From: an uncultured Oscillospiraceae bacterium
GTDB taxonomy: Bacteria; Bacillota; Clostridia; Oscillospirales; Acutalibacteraceae
Assembly: GCA_900540535.1 (NCBI GenBank)
Contig: UQGM01000064.1
Location: 1-11,167 of the forward strand
Direction: 5' to 3'
DNA length: 11,167 bases
Both the position numbers and the translations under genes were made by a program. The stretch's first letter is position 1, and each line of letters opens with the position of its first letter. The notes under the pieces are model-generated. The model made no database searches. It was not told where the DNA came from and saw only the letters and a list, made by a program, of their open reading frames with translations. Below are positions 1 through 6,240 of this stretch, piece by piece.

Positions 1-82
1 CTGGCGGTCTATCTCTTGTTTTCGGTTGCTTGCTTCCTTACCGTACATGAGCATTAGTGTGCGAAATGAATCAGGCTCAGCC

Positions 83-108
83 TGTGCCGCCCATGCTGCG
101 GCGGTGCA
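83..108. repeat. GC-rich imperfect hairpin
   Basis: Bases 83-91 can pair with 100-108 over nine positions, two of them G-T wobbles, around an 8-base loop. It abuts the perfect hairpin that begins at 109, so the two form a tandem pair of stem-loops. No function can be assigned from sequence. Confidence 0.35.
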
Positions 109-138
109 CCTACTTTTGTCCATAGCAACAAAAGTAGG
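109..138. repeat. Perfect 11-bp inverted repeat (hairpin)
   Basis: CCTACTTTTGT at 109-119 is exactly complementary to ACAAAAGTAGG at 128-138, with an 8-base loop. Neither strand has a T-run directly after the stem, so it does not look like an ordinary intrinsic terminator. It resembles the intergenic hairpin repeats common in gut Clostridia, but that is recollection of a general pattern and not a database result. Confidence 0.6.
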
Positions 139-208
139 CAAAAATGCATTTTATTTGTCAAAACAGTAAGCATTAATCAACGCAAAGTAAGTTTTCTCCC
201 ACACGCCC

Positions 209-294
209 ACCGACGGCAGCTTGAAAGTTTTATTTTATCACCGTCAAAGTGTAAACTCTTTGCTACTTGCCATATTTTTTCCTTTGCCGTCGGT
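209..294. repeat. 86-bp inverted-repeat-bounded element, copy 1
   Basis: The outer 10 bases (ACCGACGGCA, 209-218) are perfectly complementary to TGCCGTCGGT at 285-294. The 66-base interior aligns without gaps to that of copy 2, 111 bp to the right, with 45 of 66 identical positions by my count. On the minus strand it contains an AAAGG sequence followed by ATG at 273 and a nine-codon frame ending in TGA at 244-246. It could be a miniature inverted-repeat element, a structured RNA, or a REP-like repeat. No target-site duplication is evident. Confidence 0.6.
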
Positions 295-319
295 TTGTTT
301 CAGCACGCGTTCACCAATT

Positions 320-405
320 CACGTCGGCAGTTTGGAGGACTTCACCTATCATCATCATACAGTAAACGCCGTACTACTTACCATATCTTTTCCCTTGCCG
401 ACGTG
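320..405. repeat. 86-bp inverted-repeat-bounded element, copy 2
   Basis: CACGTCGGCA at 320-329 is perfectly complementary to TGCCGACGTG at 396-405, giving the same 86-bp length as copy 1. Three arm positions differ from copy 1 on each side and every change is matched on the opposite arm, so pairing is kept. The minus strand again carries a purine-rich AAGGG followed by ATG at 384 and a nine-codon frame ending in TGA at 355-357. The matching length and covarying arms argue that this is a real second copy and not chance similarity. Confidence 0.6.
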
Positions 406-523
406 GGCGGCTGTCGGGGAGTTGGTTTTATATGGTTCTTTGGTTCCTGCTTATTGCCTTATAGAAACTTTGGCGCAGGTACTTATAGTTGTTTTTATCC
501 GTAAGTCCGTGTGCGGCATGGGT

Positions 524-538
524 GCAGCGTCACGCTGC
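524..538. repeat. Small perfect palindrome
   Basis: GCAGCGT and ACGCTGC flank a single C. In RNA this would fold as a 6-bp stem with a TCA loop. It is followed by a second small palindrome, GCAGACTCTGC at 551-561. Both lie just beyond the argF terminator. No T-run follows on either strand. Confidence 0.4.
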
Positions 539-575
539 TGCGGCTTACGTGCAGACTCTGCCTGCCAAATAAACA

Positions 576-603
576 GCAAAAAGGACGGCTTTTGCCGTCC
601 TTT
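576..603 (-). terminator. Intrinsic terminator of the arginine operon
   Basis: A perfect 10-bp stem pairs 580-589 with 594-603 around a TTTT loop. In the minus-strand transcript the stem ends in a run of five U before GCUG, which is the expected shape of a rho-independent terminator. It lies about 20 bases beyond the argF stop. The plus-strand side is also followed by an AT-rich tract, so it may act in both directions. Confidence 0.85.
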
Positions 604-624
604 AATTATTATATAAACTATTTC

Positions 625-1533
625 TCAGTCTTCCATGAGCTTTACGAGAACTGCTTTCTGTGCGTGAAGCCTGTTTTCTGCCTCGTCGAAAATCTCATCT
701 GCATGAGCTTCAAAAACTTCAGCGGTGATTTCCTCGCCTCTGTGAGCCGGCAGGCAGTGCTGTACCATGCAGTCTGCCTTTGCAACTGAGAGAAGCTCAT
801 CGTTTACCTGATAGATTCCCTCAAATGCCTTGCGGCGCTGCTGTGCTTCGCCCTCCTGACCCATTGATGACCAGACATCGGTAAAGATAACATCTGCATC
901 CTTTGCTGCCTCTTTGGGGTCACGGCAAAGGGTGAAGTTTCCTGTGGGGACGGCGTAATTTAGCACATCCTCATGAGGCTCATATCCCTCGGGGCAGGCA
1001 ACGCTGACAGTCATGCCCATTTTAAGTCCGCCTACAATAAGGGAGTTTGCCATATTGTTTCCGTCGCCGATATAGCACATTTTAAGTCCCTCGAGCCTTC
1101 CCTTATGCTCTCTTACAGTGAGAAGGTCAGCAAGAACCTGACAGGGATGACAGAAATCTGTAAGACCGTTGATAACGGGAATTGAGCCGTATTTTGCAAG
1201 GCTTTCAACCTCGCTCTGCTCAAAGGTTCTTATCATAATACCGTCAATATACCTTGAAAGTACCCTTGCTGTATCTTCAACAGGCTCTCCTCTGCCTATC
1301 TGCAAATCAGATGCGCTCAGGAACAGAGCGTATCCGCCAAGCTGATACATACCTGTTTCAAATGAAACACGGGTTCTTGTGGAAGCTTTCTGGAAAATCA
1401 TACCTAAAGTTTTGCCCTCAAGGCGGTGGTGCTTGATGCCGTTTTTCTGCTCGTATTTGAGCTGATCGGCAAGATTCAAAAGCTCGGTTATTTCCTCGGT
1501 TGTAAGGTCGAGCATTTTAAGAAGATGCTTCAT
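625..1533 (-). CDS. argF: Ornithine carbamoyltransferase
   Basis: It transfers the carbamoyl group from carbamoyl phosphate to ornithine, giving citrulline, in the cytoplasm. The 302-residue product has the carbamoyl-phosphate motif STRTR (51-55), HPCQ (129-132), the ornithine-binding loop DVWSSMGQE (219-227) and the HCLPAHRGEE signature (259-268). The SMG loop and the length fit ornithine transcarbamylase better than aspartate transcarbamylase or the acetylornithine type. The ATG at 1533 follows AAAGGA at 1544-1549, which overlaps the argD stop codon, so translation of the two may be coupled. It is the last gene of the operon and is followed by the terminator at 576-603. ArgF rather than the catabolic ArcB is inferred from the biosynthetic neighbours. 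Confidence 0.95.
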   Translation of the reverse strand: MKHLLKMLDLTTEEITELLNLADQLKYEQKNGIKHHRLEGKTLGMIFQKASTRTRVSFETGMYQLGGYALFLSASDLQIGRGEPVEDTARVLSRYIDGIMIRTFEQSEVESLAKYGSIPVINGLTDFCHPCQVLADLLTVREHKGRLEGLKMCYIGDGNNMANSLIVGGLKMGMTVSVACPEGYEPHEDVLNYAVPTGNFTLCRDPKEAAKDADVIFTDVWSSMGQEGEAQQRRKAFEGIYQVNDELLSVAKADCMVQHCLPAHRGEEITAEVFEAHADEIFDEAENRLHAQKAVLVKLMED

Positions 1534-1548
1534 TTTAAGTCAGTCCTT

Positions 1549-2724
1549 TCAGTTGTTTTCTATTACGCTTTTGAGTATTTCCATACCCTCATCAATTTCA
1601 TCATAGGTTATTACAAGAGGCGGAAGGAAACGGAGAAGAGTTTTTGCAGTGAGAACAAGAAGTCCCTTTTCAACACACTTTGCCGCAACATCGGCAGCAG
1701 TTCCATTTTCCAGCTCTGCACCCAGCATAAGCCCCTCGCCTCTTACAGACTTGATGCCGTCGATTTTAAGAAGCTGCGATTTGAAATACTCTCCCTTTGC
1801 CCTCACCTTTGTGAGAAATTCGGGAGTAAGTCTTTCGAGAACCTGCAAGGCTCCGGCGCATACTACGGGATTAGCTCCGAAAGTTGTACCGTGAGTTCCC
1901 TTTGTGAGAACATTGGCGCATTTTTCGCCGGCAAGGCAAGCTCCTATGGGAAGTCCTCCGCCAAGACCTTTGGCACTGGTGAGAATATCCGGTTTTACTC
2001 CGAAATGCTCCCATGCATAAAGTTTTCCGGTTCTGCCGACGCCTGTCTGAACTTCGTCGAAAATAAGAAGAATATCTTTTTCAGCCAAAAACTCAGCTGC
2101 AGCTTTTACATACTCTTTATCGAGAGGCATTACTCCGCCCTCACCCTGAATGGGCTCCATTACGACAGCGCATACTGTATCGTCAACAGCCTCTTTGAGA
2201 GCTTCAAGGTCATTTGCCTCGGCATATGCAAAGCCCTCAGGGAACGGGAAAAAGTAGTTATGGAAAACATCCTGACCTGTTGCCGCAAGGGTTGCCATAG
2301 TTCTGCCGTGGAAAGAGTTAACAAGAGTAATGACTTTTCCTCGTCCCTCGCCGTAATGGTCAAAGCTGTATTTTCTCGCTATTTTAATGGCGCATTCGTT
2401 TGCCTCAGCTCCGGAGTTACAAAAGAGCACCTTCTCAAAGCCTGCCATCTCGCAGAGCTTTTCTGCAAGGAGGGCGGATGGCTCATTATAGTAAAGGTTT
2501 GAAATATGCTGAAGCTTTGCCGCCTGTCCTGCAACTGCATCCACCCATGCGGCATCTGCGTAACCTAAAGAGTTTACACCGATTCCGCTGGTGAAATCTA
2601 TATATTGCTTGCCTTCACTGTCCGTGAGGGTTGCGCTCTTTCCCTTTTCGGGAGCAGCATTGAACCTGCCGTAAGTCGCCATAAAGTATTTATCGGCTTT
2701 TGCCTTTATTGTTTCAAAATCCAT
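1549..2724 (-). CDS. argD: Acetylornithine aminotransferase
   Basis: This PLP-dependent class III aminotransferase converts N-acetylglutamate semialdehyde to N-acetylornithine using glutamate as amino donor. The 391-residue protein shows SGAEANE (104-110) for cofactor phosphate binding, FHGRT (138-142), FDEVQTGVGR (222-231) with Asp223 facing the pyridine nitrogen, and SAKGLGGGLPIGA with Lys252 as the likely Schiff-base lysine. The length is normal for ArgD. The ATG at 2724 follows AGGA at 2735-2738 with a 10-base spacing. An overlapping ATG at 2729 is out of frame and is not the start. It lies 21 bp after argB and 15 bp before argF, consistent with a single transcript. Confidence 0.95.
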   Translation of the reverse strand: MDFETIKAKADKYFMATYGRFNAAPEKGKSATLTDSEGKQYIDFTSGIGVNSLGYADAAWVDAVAGQAAKLQHISNLYYNEPSALLAEKLCEMAGFEKVLFCNSGAEANECAIKIARKYSFDHYGEGRGKVITLVNSFHGRTMATLAATGQDVFHNYFFPFPEGFAYAEANDLEALKEAVDDTVCAVVMEPIQGEGGVMPLDKEYVKAAAEFLAEKDILLIFDEVQTGVGRTGKLYAWEHFGVKPDILTSAKGLGGGLPIGACLAGEKCANVLTKGTHGTTFGANPVVCAGALQVLERLTPEFLTKVRAKGEYFKSQLLKIDGIKSVRGEGLMLGAELENGTAADVAAKCVEKGLLVLTAKTLLRFLPPLVITYDEIDEGMEILKSVIENN

Positions 2725-2745
2725 TTCATCAAGTCCTTTTTATAA

Positions 2746-3606
2746 TTAAAGGAACATTGTTCCTATACCTTCATCGGTAAGCATTTCCATAAGTATTGAG
2801 TGAGGTATGCGTCCGTCAATAATATGGGCTCTGTGAACACCTCTTCTGACAGCTTCCACACAGCAGTCGATTTTCGGAATCATACCGCCGCAGATAACTC
2901 CCTGATTCTTAAGAGCCTGTACCTCACTGACATTTACAACGGAAATAAGGGTGCTTTCGTCGTCCTTATCTCTTAAAAGGCCTCTTACATCGGTCATCAG
3001 AAGAAGCTTTTCCGCATGGAGGGCTGAGGCGATTTTTGCCGCCGCAGTATCTGCATTGATGTTGTAAACCTCTCCGTTTTCTCCCCCTGCAACAGTTGAG
3101 ATAACGGGTATATATCCCTTTGAAATAACGTCCGTTACGGGAGTTACATCAACGTCGGTGATTTCGCCTACAAAACCAAGTTCACCCTCTCCCAGCTGCT
3201 TCGCTTTGAGAAGTCCGCCGTCAAGTCCGCAAAGGCCGATTGCCTTTCCCTTATGTGCTCCCAGAAGCTGCACAAGGCTTTTATTGACTTTACCGGCAAG
3301 AACCATCTGAACAATATCGACGGTTTCTTCGTCAGTGTATCTAAGACCGTTTACAAATTTGCTCTCTTTGCCGATTTTCTTAAGCATATCGTTTATTTCA
3401 GGTCCGCCGCCGTGGACAAGGACAACGTTTATCCCTACAAGAGAGAGAAGAACTATATCGGTCATAACCGCTTCTTTAAGCTCTTCATTAATCATTGCGT
3501 TTCCGCCGTACTTTATAACTACGGTTTTATTGTAATATTTCTGAATATAGGGCAAAGCCTGCACAAGGACATTTGCCCTATCCTGATTTTCTATATTTTC
3601 AAGCAT
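2746..3606 (-). CDS. argB: Acetylglutamate kinase
   Basis: It phosphorylates N-acetylglutamate with ATP, normally the feedback-controlled step when ArgJ recycles acetyl groups. The 286-residue product is an amino-acid kinase with KYGGNAM (32-38), HGGGPEIN (65-72), NGLRYTD (86-92), NINADTAAAKIA (182-193) and GGMIPKID (240-247). It has an N-terminal helix-like extension of about 27 residues before the first strand and the C-terminal block DGRIPHSILMEML plus GIGTM. In the family these mark the hexameric, arginine-inhibited type, so I infer arginine feedback. The ATG at 3606 is preceded by a moderate site, AGGCGGG, in 3614-3620. It lies 31 bp after argJ. Confidence 0.95.
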   Translation of the reverse strand: MLENIENQDRANVLVQALPYIQKYYNKTVVIKYGGNAMINEELKEAVMTDIVLLSLVGINVVLVHGGGPEINDMLKKIGKESKFVNGLRYTDEETVDIVQMVLAGKVNKSLVQLLGAHKGKAIGLCGLDGGLLKAKQLGEGELGFVGEITDVDVTPVTDVISKGYIPVISTVAGGENGEVYNINADTAAAKIASALHAEKLLLMTDVRGLLRDKDDESTLISVVNVSEVQALKNQGVICGGMIPKIDCCVEAVRRGVHRAHIIDGRIPHSILMEMLTDEGIGTMFL

Positions 3607-3637
3607 CTTAACACCCGCCTAAAATCAAACACCCTTA

Positions 3638-4855
3638 TCAGGTTCTGTAATCGCCGTTTATTTTAACATAATCATAAGTGAGATCGCAGCCATAGGCACA
3701 TGCCTCAGCCTCGCCGTCCATAAGGGTTACATCAATTGTGATTTCATCCTCGGAGAGAACCTTTTTTGCAATCTCCTCACTGAACTCGATTCCTGCGCCC
3801 ATACGGCATACTTCACATTCTCCTGCCGCTGACTTAAAGGAAACTCCTGCCTTTGTAACGTCAATATCTGCGCCGCAGTACCCCATAGCGCAAAGAACAC
3901 GTCCCCAGTTAGCGTCGGAACCGAACATTGCCGCTTTTACAAGAGCTGAACAAATTACGCTTTTAGCTACCTTTTTAGCAGTCTCTTTATCCTTTGCACC
4001 TTTAACAGCGCACATTACAAGCTTTGTAGCTCCCTCGCCGTCCTTTGCCATTGCTCTTGCAAGGCTGATGCAGATATCTTTGAGAGCTGCGGCAAACACC
4101 TTGAAACTTTCGTTTTCGCTTTCTATATACTCATTTTCGCAAAGACCTGAAGCCAGTACGCAAACTGTATCGTTTGTAGAGGTATCACCGTCAACGCTGA
4201 GCATATTGATGCTGTCGGAAACTGCCGCTTTAAGTGCAATCTGAAGCATCTGAGAGGAAATATTGCAGTCGGTGGTGATAAATCCAAGCATTGTAGCCAT
4301 ATTGGGATGTATCATACCTGAGCCCTTTGAAATAGCGCCGATTTTGCATTCCTTGCCACCCAGCTCAAAGGACACTGCAAATTCTTTTTTTACTGTATCG
4401 GTAGTCATAATTGCCTGAGCTGCGCTGTCGGAACCATTCTCTGATAGACCCTTTACAAGCTCCTCAATGCCATTCTCAATAGGTTCAAGGCTCAAAGGCT
4501 GACCTATAACGCCTGTTGAAGCGACTACCATGTTTTCCGGGGAAATGCCAAGGGCATCGGCTGCTATTTTACCCATGCCCACAGCTTTTTCCATGCCGTC
4601 TGCGTTGCAGGTATTGGCAATTCCGCTGTTGCAGATAATCGCCTGAGCCTTGCCGTCTTTAAGATTCTCCTTAGTAAGTGTTACGGGAGCTCCGCAGACA
4701 AGGTTCTGTGTGTAAACGCCTGCGGCAGTACATTCTTTTTCGCAGTAAATAAGGGCAAGATCTTTTTTTGATTTATTCTTTCTTATTCCGCAGTGTATAC
4801 CGTTTGCTTTAAATCCTTTAGGAGCGGTTACGCCGCCGTCTATGTATGTAATCAT
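3638..4855 (-). CDS. argJ: Bifunctional ornithine acetyltransferase / N-acetylglutamate synthase
   Basis: It moves the acetyl group from acetylornithine to glutamate, releasing ornithine, and bifunctional members can also use acetyl-CoA. The 405-residue product has STGVIGQ (113-119), KGSGMIHPNMATML (177-190), VDGDTSTNDT (221-230), NWGRVLCAMG and a C-terminal YVKINGDYRT. The family self-cleaves between Ala and Thr in this MATML motif, which predicts cleavage at Ala187/Thr188, with Thr188 as nucleophile of the beta chain. The usual NSGNANAC block reads NSGIANTC here. No strong Shine-Dalgarno sequence lies just before the ATG at 4855, only GGATGTG, and no better in-frame start is visible. Translation may depend on the upstream orf96, 28 bp away. 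Whether it is mono- or bifunctional cannot be told for certain. The absence of argA and argE in the cluster fits the cyclic pathway. Confidence 0.95.
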   Translation of the reverse strand: MITYIDGGVTAPKGFKANGIHCGIRKNKSKKDLALIYCEKECTAAGVYTQNLVCGAPVTLTKENLKDGKAQAIICNSGIANTCNADGMEKAVGMGKIAADALGISPENMVVASTGVIGQPLSLEPIENGIEELVKGLSENGSDSAAQAIMTTDTVKKEFAVSFELGGKECKIGAISKGSGMIHPNMATMLGFITTDCNISSQMLQIALKAAVSDSINMLSVDGDTSTNDTVCVLASGLCENEYIESENESFKVFAAALKDICISLARAMAKDGEGATKLVMCAVKGAKDKETAKKVAKSVICSALVKAAMFGSDANWGRVLCAMGYCGADIDVTKAGVSFKSAAGECEVCRMGAGIEFSEEIAKKVLSEDEITIDVTLMDGEAEACAYGCDLTYDYVKINGDYRT

Positions 4856-4883
4856 CTTTATTTCACATCCGTTCGCCTTAAAA

Positions 4884-5174
4884 TCAGTCTTTCTTTTTGC
4901 GGCTCAGAGCCAAAGAGCCGAAGCCGCTTATTATCGCCATATAAAATCCAAGATCGTAGAAAAATCCGGTATTGTTCACTTCATAGATTCTCGCATCGGT
5001 AAAAATTGACAGTACAAGGGAAAGTGGAGCAATCCAGCCGTGCCATATGCCGCTGAAAAATCCCGCCGGTGTGTCTGAGGGCACATTGGAGGGAATACAG
5101 CCTGTGAGCATTGTAATAAGAAGCACTGCGGCAATACCCGCCCATATGATTTTCACAACTCTTTTACTGTTCAT
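4884..5174 (-). CDS. Small lipoprotein-like membrane protein of unknown function
   Basis: I do not recognise a named function. The 96-residue product begins with basic residues and a hydrophobic stretch (about 9-24) ending in LTGC (23-26), which is a lipobox. Cys26 would be the lipidated residue. A second hydrophobic segment (about 39-58, with the motif GIWHGWIAPLSL) and a third (about 72-90) follow, and the end is RKKKD. The core pattern of WHG, AP, IYEVNN and FYDLGF resembles a small conserved membrane or lipoprotein family that I recall from diverse bacteria without an assigned role. A good ribosome site, AAAGGTGA (5179-5186), lies 4 bases before the ATG. It sits 25 bp after argC and 28 bp before argJ, so it must be co-transcribed with arginine genes. 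A transport, sensing or unrelated hitchhiking role are all open. Confidence 0.8.
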   Translation of the reverse strand: MNSKRVVKIIWAGIAAVLLITMLTGCIPSNVPSDTPAGFFSGIWHGWIAPLSLVLSIFTDARIYEVNNTGFFYDLGFYMAIISGFGSLALSRKKKD

Positions 5175-5199
5175 AAAATCACCTTTCTCTTTAAAAGGC

Positions 5200-6234
5200 T
5201 TAGAAAGAAGTGGGAACCATTGTAAGACCGGTTTTTTCCGGGAGTGAGAAAAGTATGTTCATGTTCTGAACCGCCTGACCGGCAGCACCCTTAACCATAT
5301 TGTCAATGGCGCTGACAATTATAAGGGTATTTGTTCTTTCATCCATGTGGAGAGAGATGTCACAGAAGTTGCTGCATTTTACATTTCTGAGGTTTGCAAC
5401 CTTTCCCTCACCCATGACCCTTACAAAATATTCGTCCCCGTAAGCTTTTTCATAAGCCTTTCTTATTTCTTCCATTGTAACACTCTTTGCAAGATGTGCA
5501 TAGATTGTGGAAACAATTCCCCTGTTTACAGGAAGAAGATGAGGCACGAAAAGCACATTGAGCTTTTCCCCGGAAATCTTTGAAAGTGTCTGCTCGATTT
5601 CGGGAGTGTGACGGTGAGCGGCTATTTTATAGGGAGAAAAAGCCTCGTTGCAGGAAGGATAATGGGTTGTTTCGGAAAGTCCTCTGCCCGCTCCTGTAAC
5701 ACCTGACTTTGAATCGATTATAATTCCGTCGGTGCTGACAAATCCGTTTTTAAGAGCCGGATAAAGTCCCAGAGCAATACTTGTGGGATAGCAGCCGGGG
5801 TTTGCAATGACATCGGTTTTGACTATATCTTCTCTGAAAAGCTCCGGAAGTCCGTAGACAGCCTTTTCATGGAGCTCATGACAGATATAGCTTCCGCCGT
5901 ACCACTCTTTGTAATCCTCTACGCTTTCAAGTCTGAAATCAGCTCCGAGGTCTATAAACTTGACATTTTTCTTGCTGCATTTTTCCGCAAACTCCTGTGA
6001 GATTCCGTGCTGAACACAGGCGAAAACTATATCGCTTGCATCAATAACAGTTTCTGCATCGGTGCAGACCATATCGCACACACCGTAGAAGGACGGATAA
6101 ACCTCACTTATGGGCTTTCCCTCAAAGCTTACGGAGCAGACTCCGGAAATTTCAGCTTCCGGGTGATTTATAAGTATGCGTACAAGCTCTGCACCAGCAT
6201 AGCCTGTTGCGCCTATTATTCCTGCCTTTATCAT
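5200..6234 (-). CDS. argC: N-acetyl-gamma-glutamyl-phosphate reductase
   Basis: It reduces N-acetylglutamyl phosphate to the semialdehyde with NADPH. The 344-residue product starts with the dinucleotide-binding motif GATGYAG (8-14), then has LGADFR (96-101), ANPGCYPTS (144-152) with Cys148 as the catalytic thiol, KSGVTGAGRG (176-185) and HRHTPEI (207-213), whose histidine His209 is the likely base. The length matches the type 1 ArgC group. The ATG at 6234 follows AAAGGA (6245-6250) located at the very end of argH. The genes are 6 bp apart, so coupled translation is likely. It is separated from its usual partner argJ by orf96. Confidence 0.95.
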   Translation of the reverse strand: MIKAGIIGATGYAGAELVRILINHPEAEISGVCSVSFEGKPISEVYPSFYGVCDMVCTDAETVIDASDIVFACVQHGISQEFAEKCSKKNVKFIDLGADFRLESVEDYKEWYGGSYICHELHEKAVYGLPELFREDIVKTDVIANPGCYPTSIALGLYPALKNGFVSTDGIIIDSKSGVTGAGRGLSETTHYPSCNEAFSPYKIAAHRHTPEIEQTLSKISGEKLNVLFVPHLLPVNRGIVSTIYAHLAKSVTMEEIRKAYEKAYGDEYFVRVMGEGKVANLRNVKCSNFCDISLHMDERTNTLIIVSAIDNMVKGAAGQAVQNMNILFSLPEKTGLTMVPTSF

Positions 6235-6240
6235 TGTGTA

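Larger units (their letters stand above)
1..624. other. Gene-poor repeat-rich intergenic region downstream of argF
   Basis: I see no convincing gene in these 624 bases. Open frames exist on both strands but lack ribosome binding sites and run through hairpins. The stretch contains a perfect 11-bp hairpin at 109-138, a GC-rich imperfect hairpin at 83-108, two related 86-bp inverted-repeat-bounded elements at 209-294 and 320-405, two small palindromes at 524-538 and 551-561, and the argF terminator at 576-603. This density of palindromes suggests a non-coding repeat island. It could be part of a dispersed repeat family, which cannot be tested from one window. Confidence 0.6.

Noticed and set aside
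1..57. Plus-strand hydrophobic frame ending in TAG at 55-57, as a possible gene 3' end
   Set aside because: Nineteen codons at the window edge, ending LTVHEH, are too few to judge, and another frame is also open here.
1..123. 41-codon minus-strand open frame running off the left edge
   Set aside because: It has no ribosome site before the ATG at 123, starts inside the loop of the perfect hairpin, and its sequence is largely a translation of hairpin repeats. A real gene beyond the left edge cannot be excluded.
221..616. 131-codon plus-strand open frame spanning both 86-bp elements
   Set aside because: It begins with TTG without a ribosome site and reads through the argF terminator hairpin. 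The repeated peptide segments (for example SVNSLLLAIFFPLP and TVNAVLLTISFPLP) follow from the two DNA copies being 111 bp apart, a multiple of three. Differences between copies by codon position are 6, 5 and 10 in my count, too weak a third-position bias to support coding.
1426..2502. 358-codon plus-strand frame opposite argF and argD
   Set aside because: It is an antisense shadow of argD, whose family motifs and ribosome site are clear. The translated product shows no recognisable domain.
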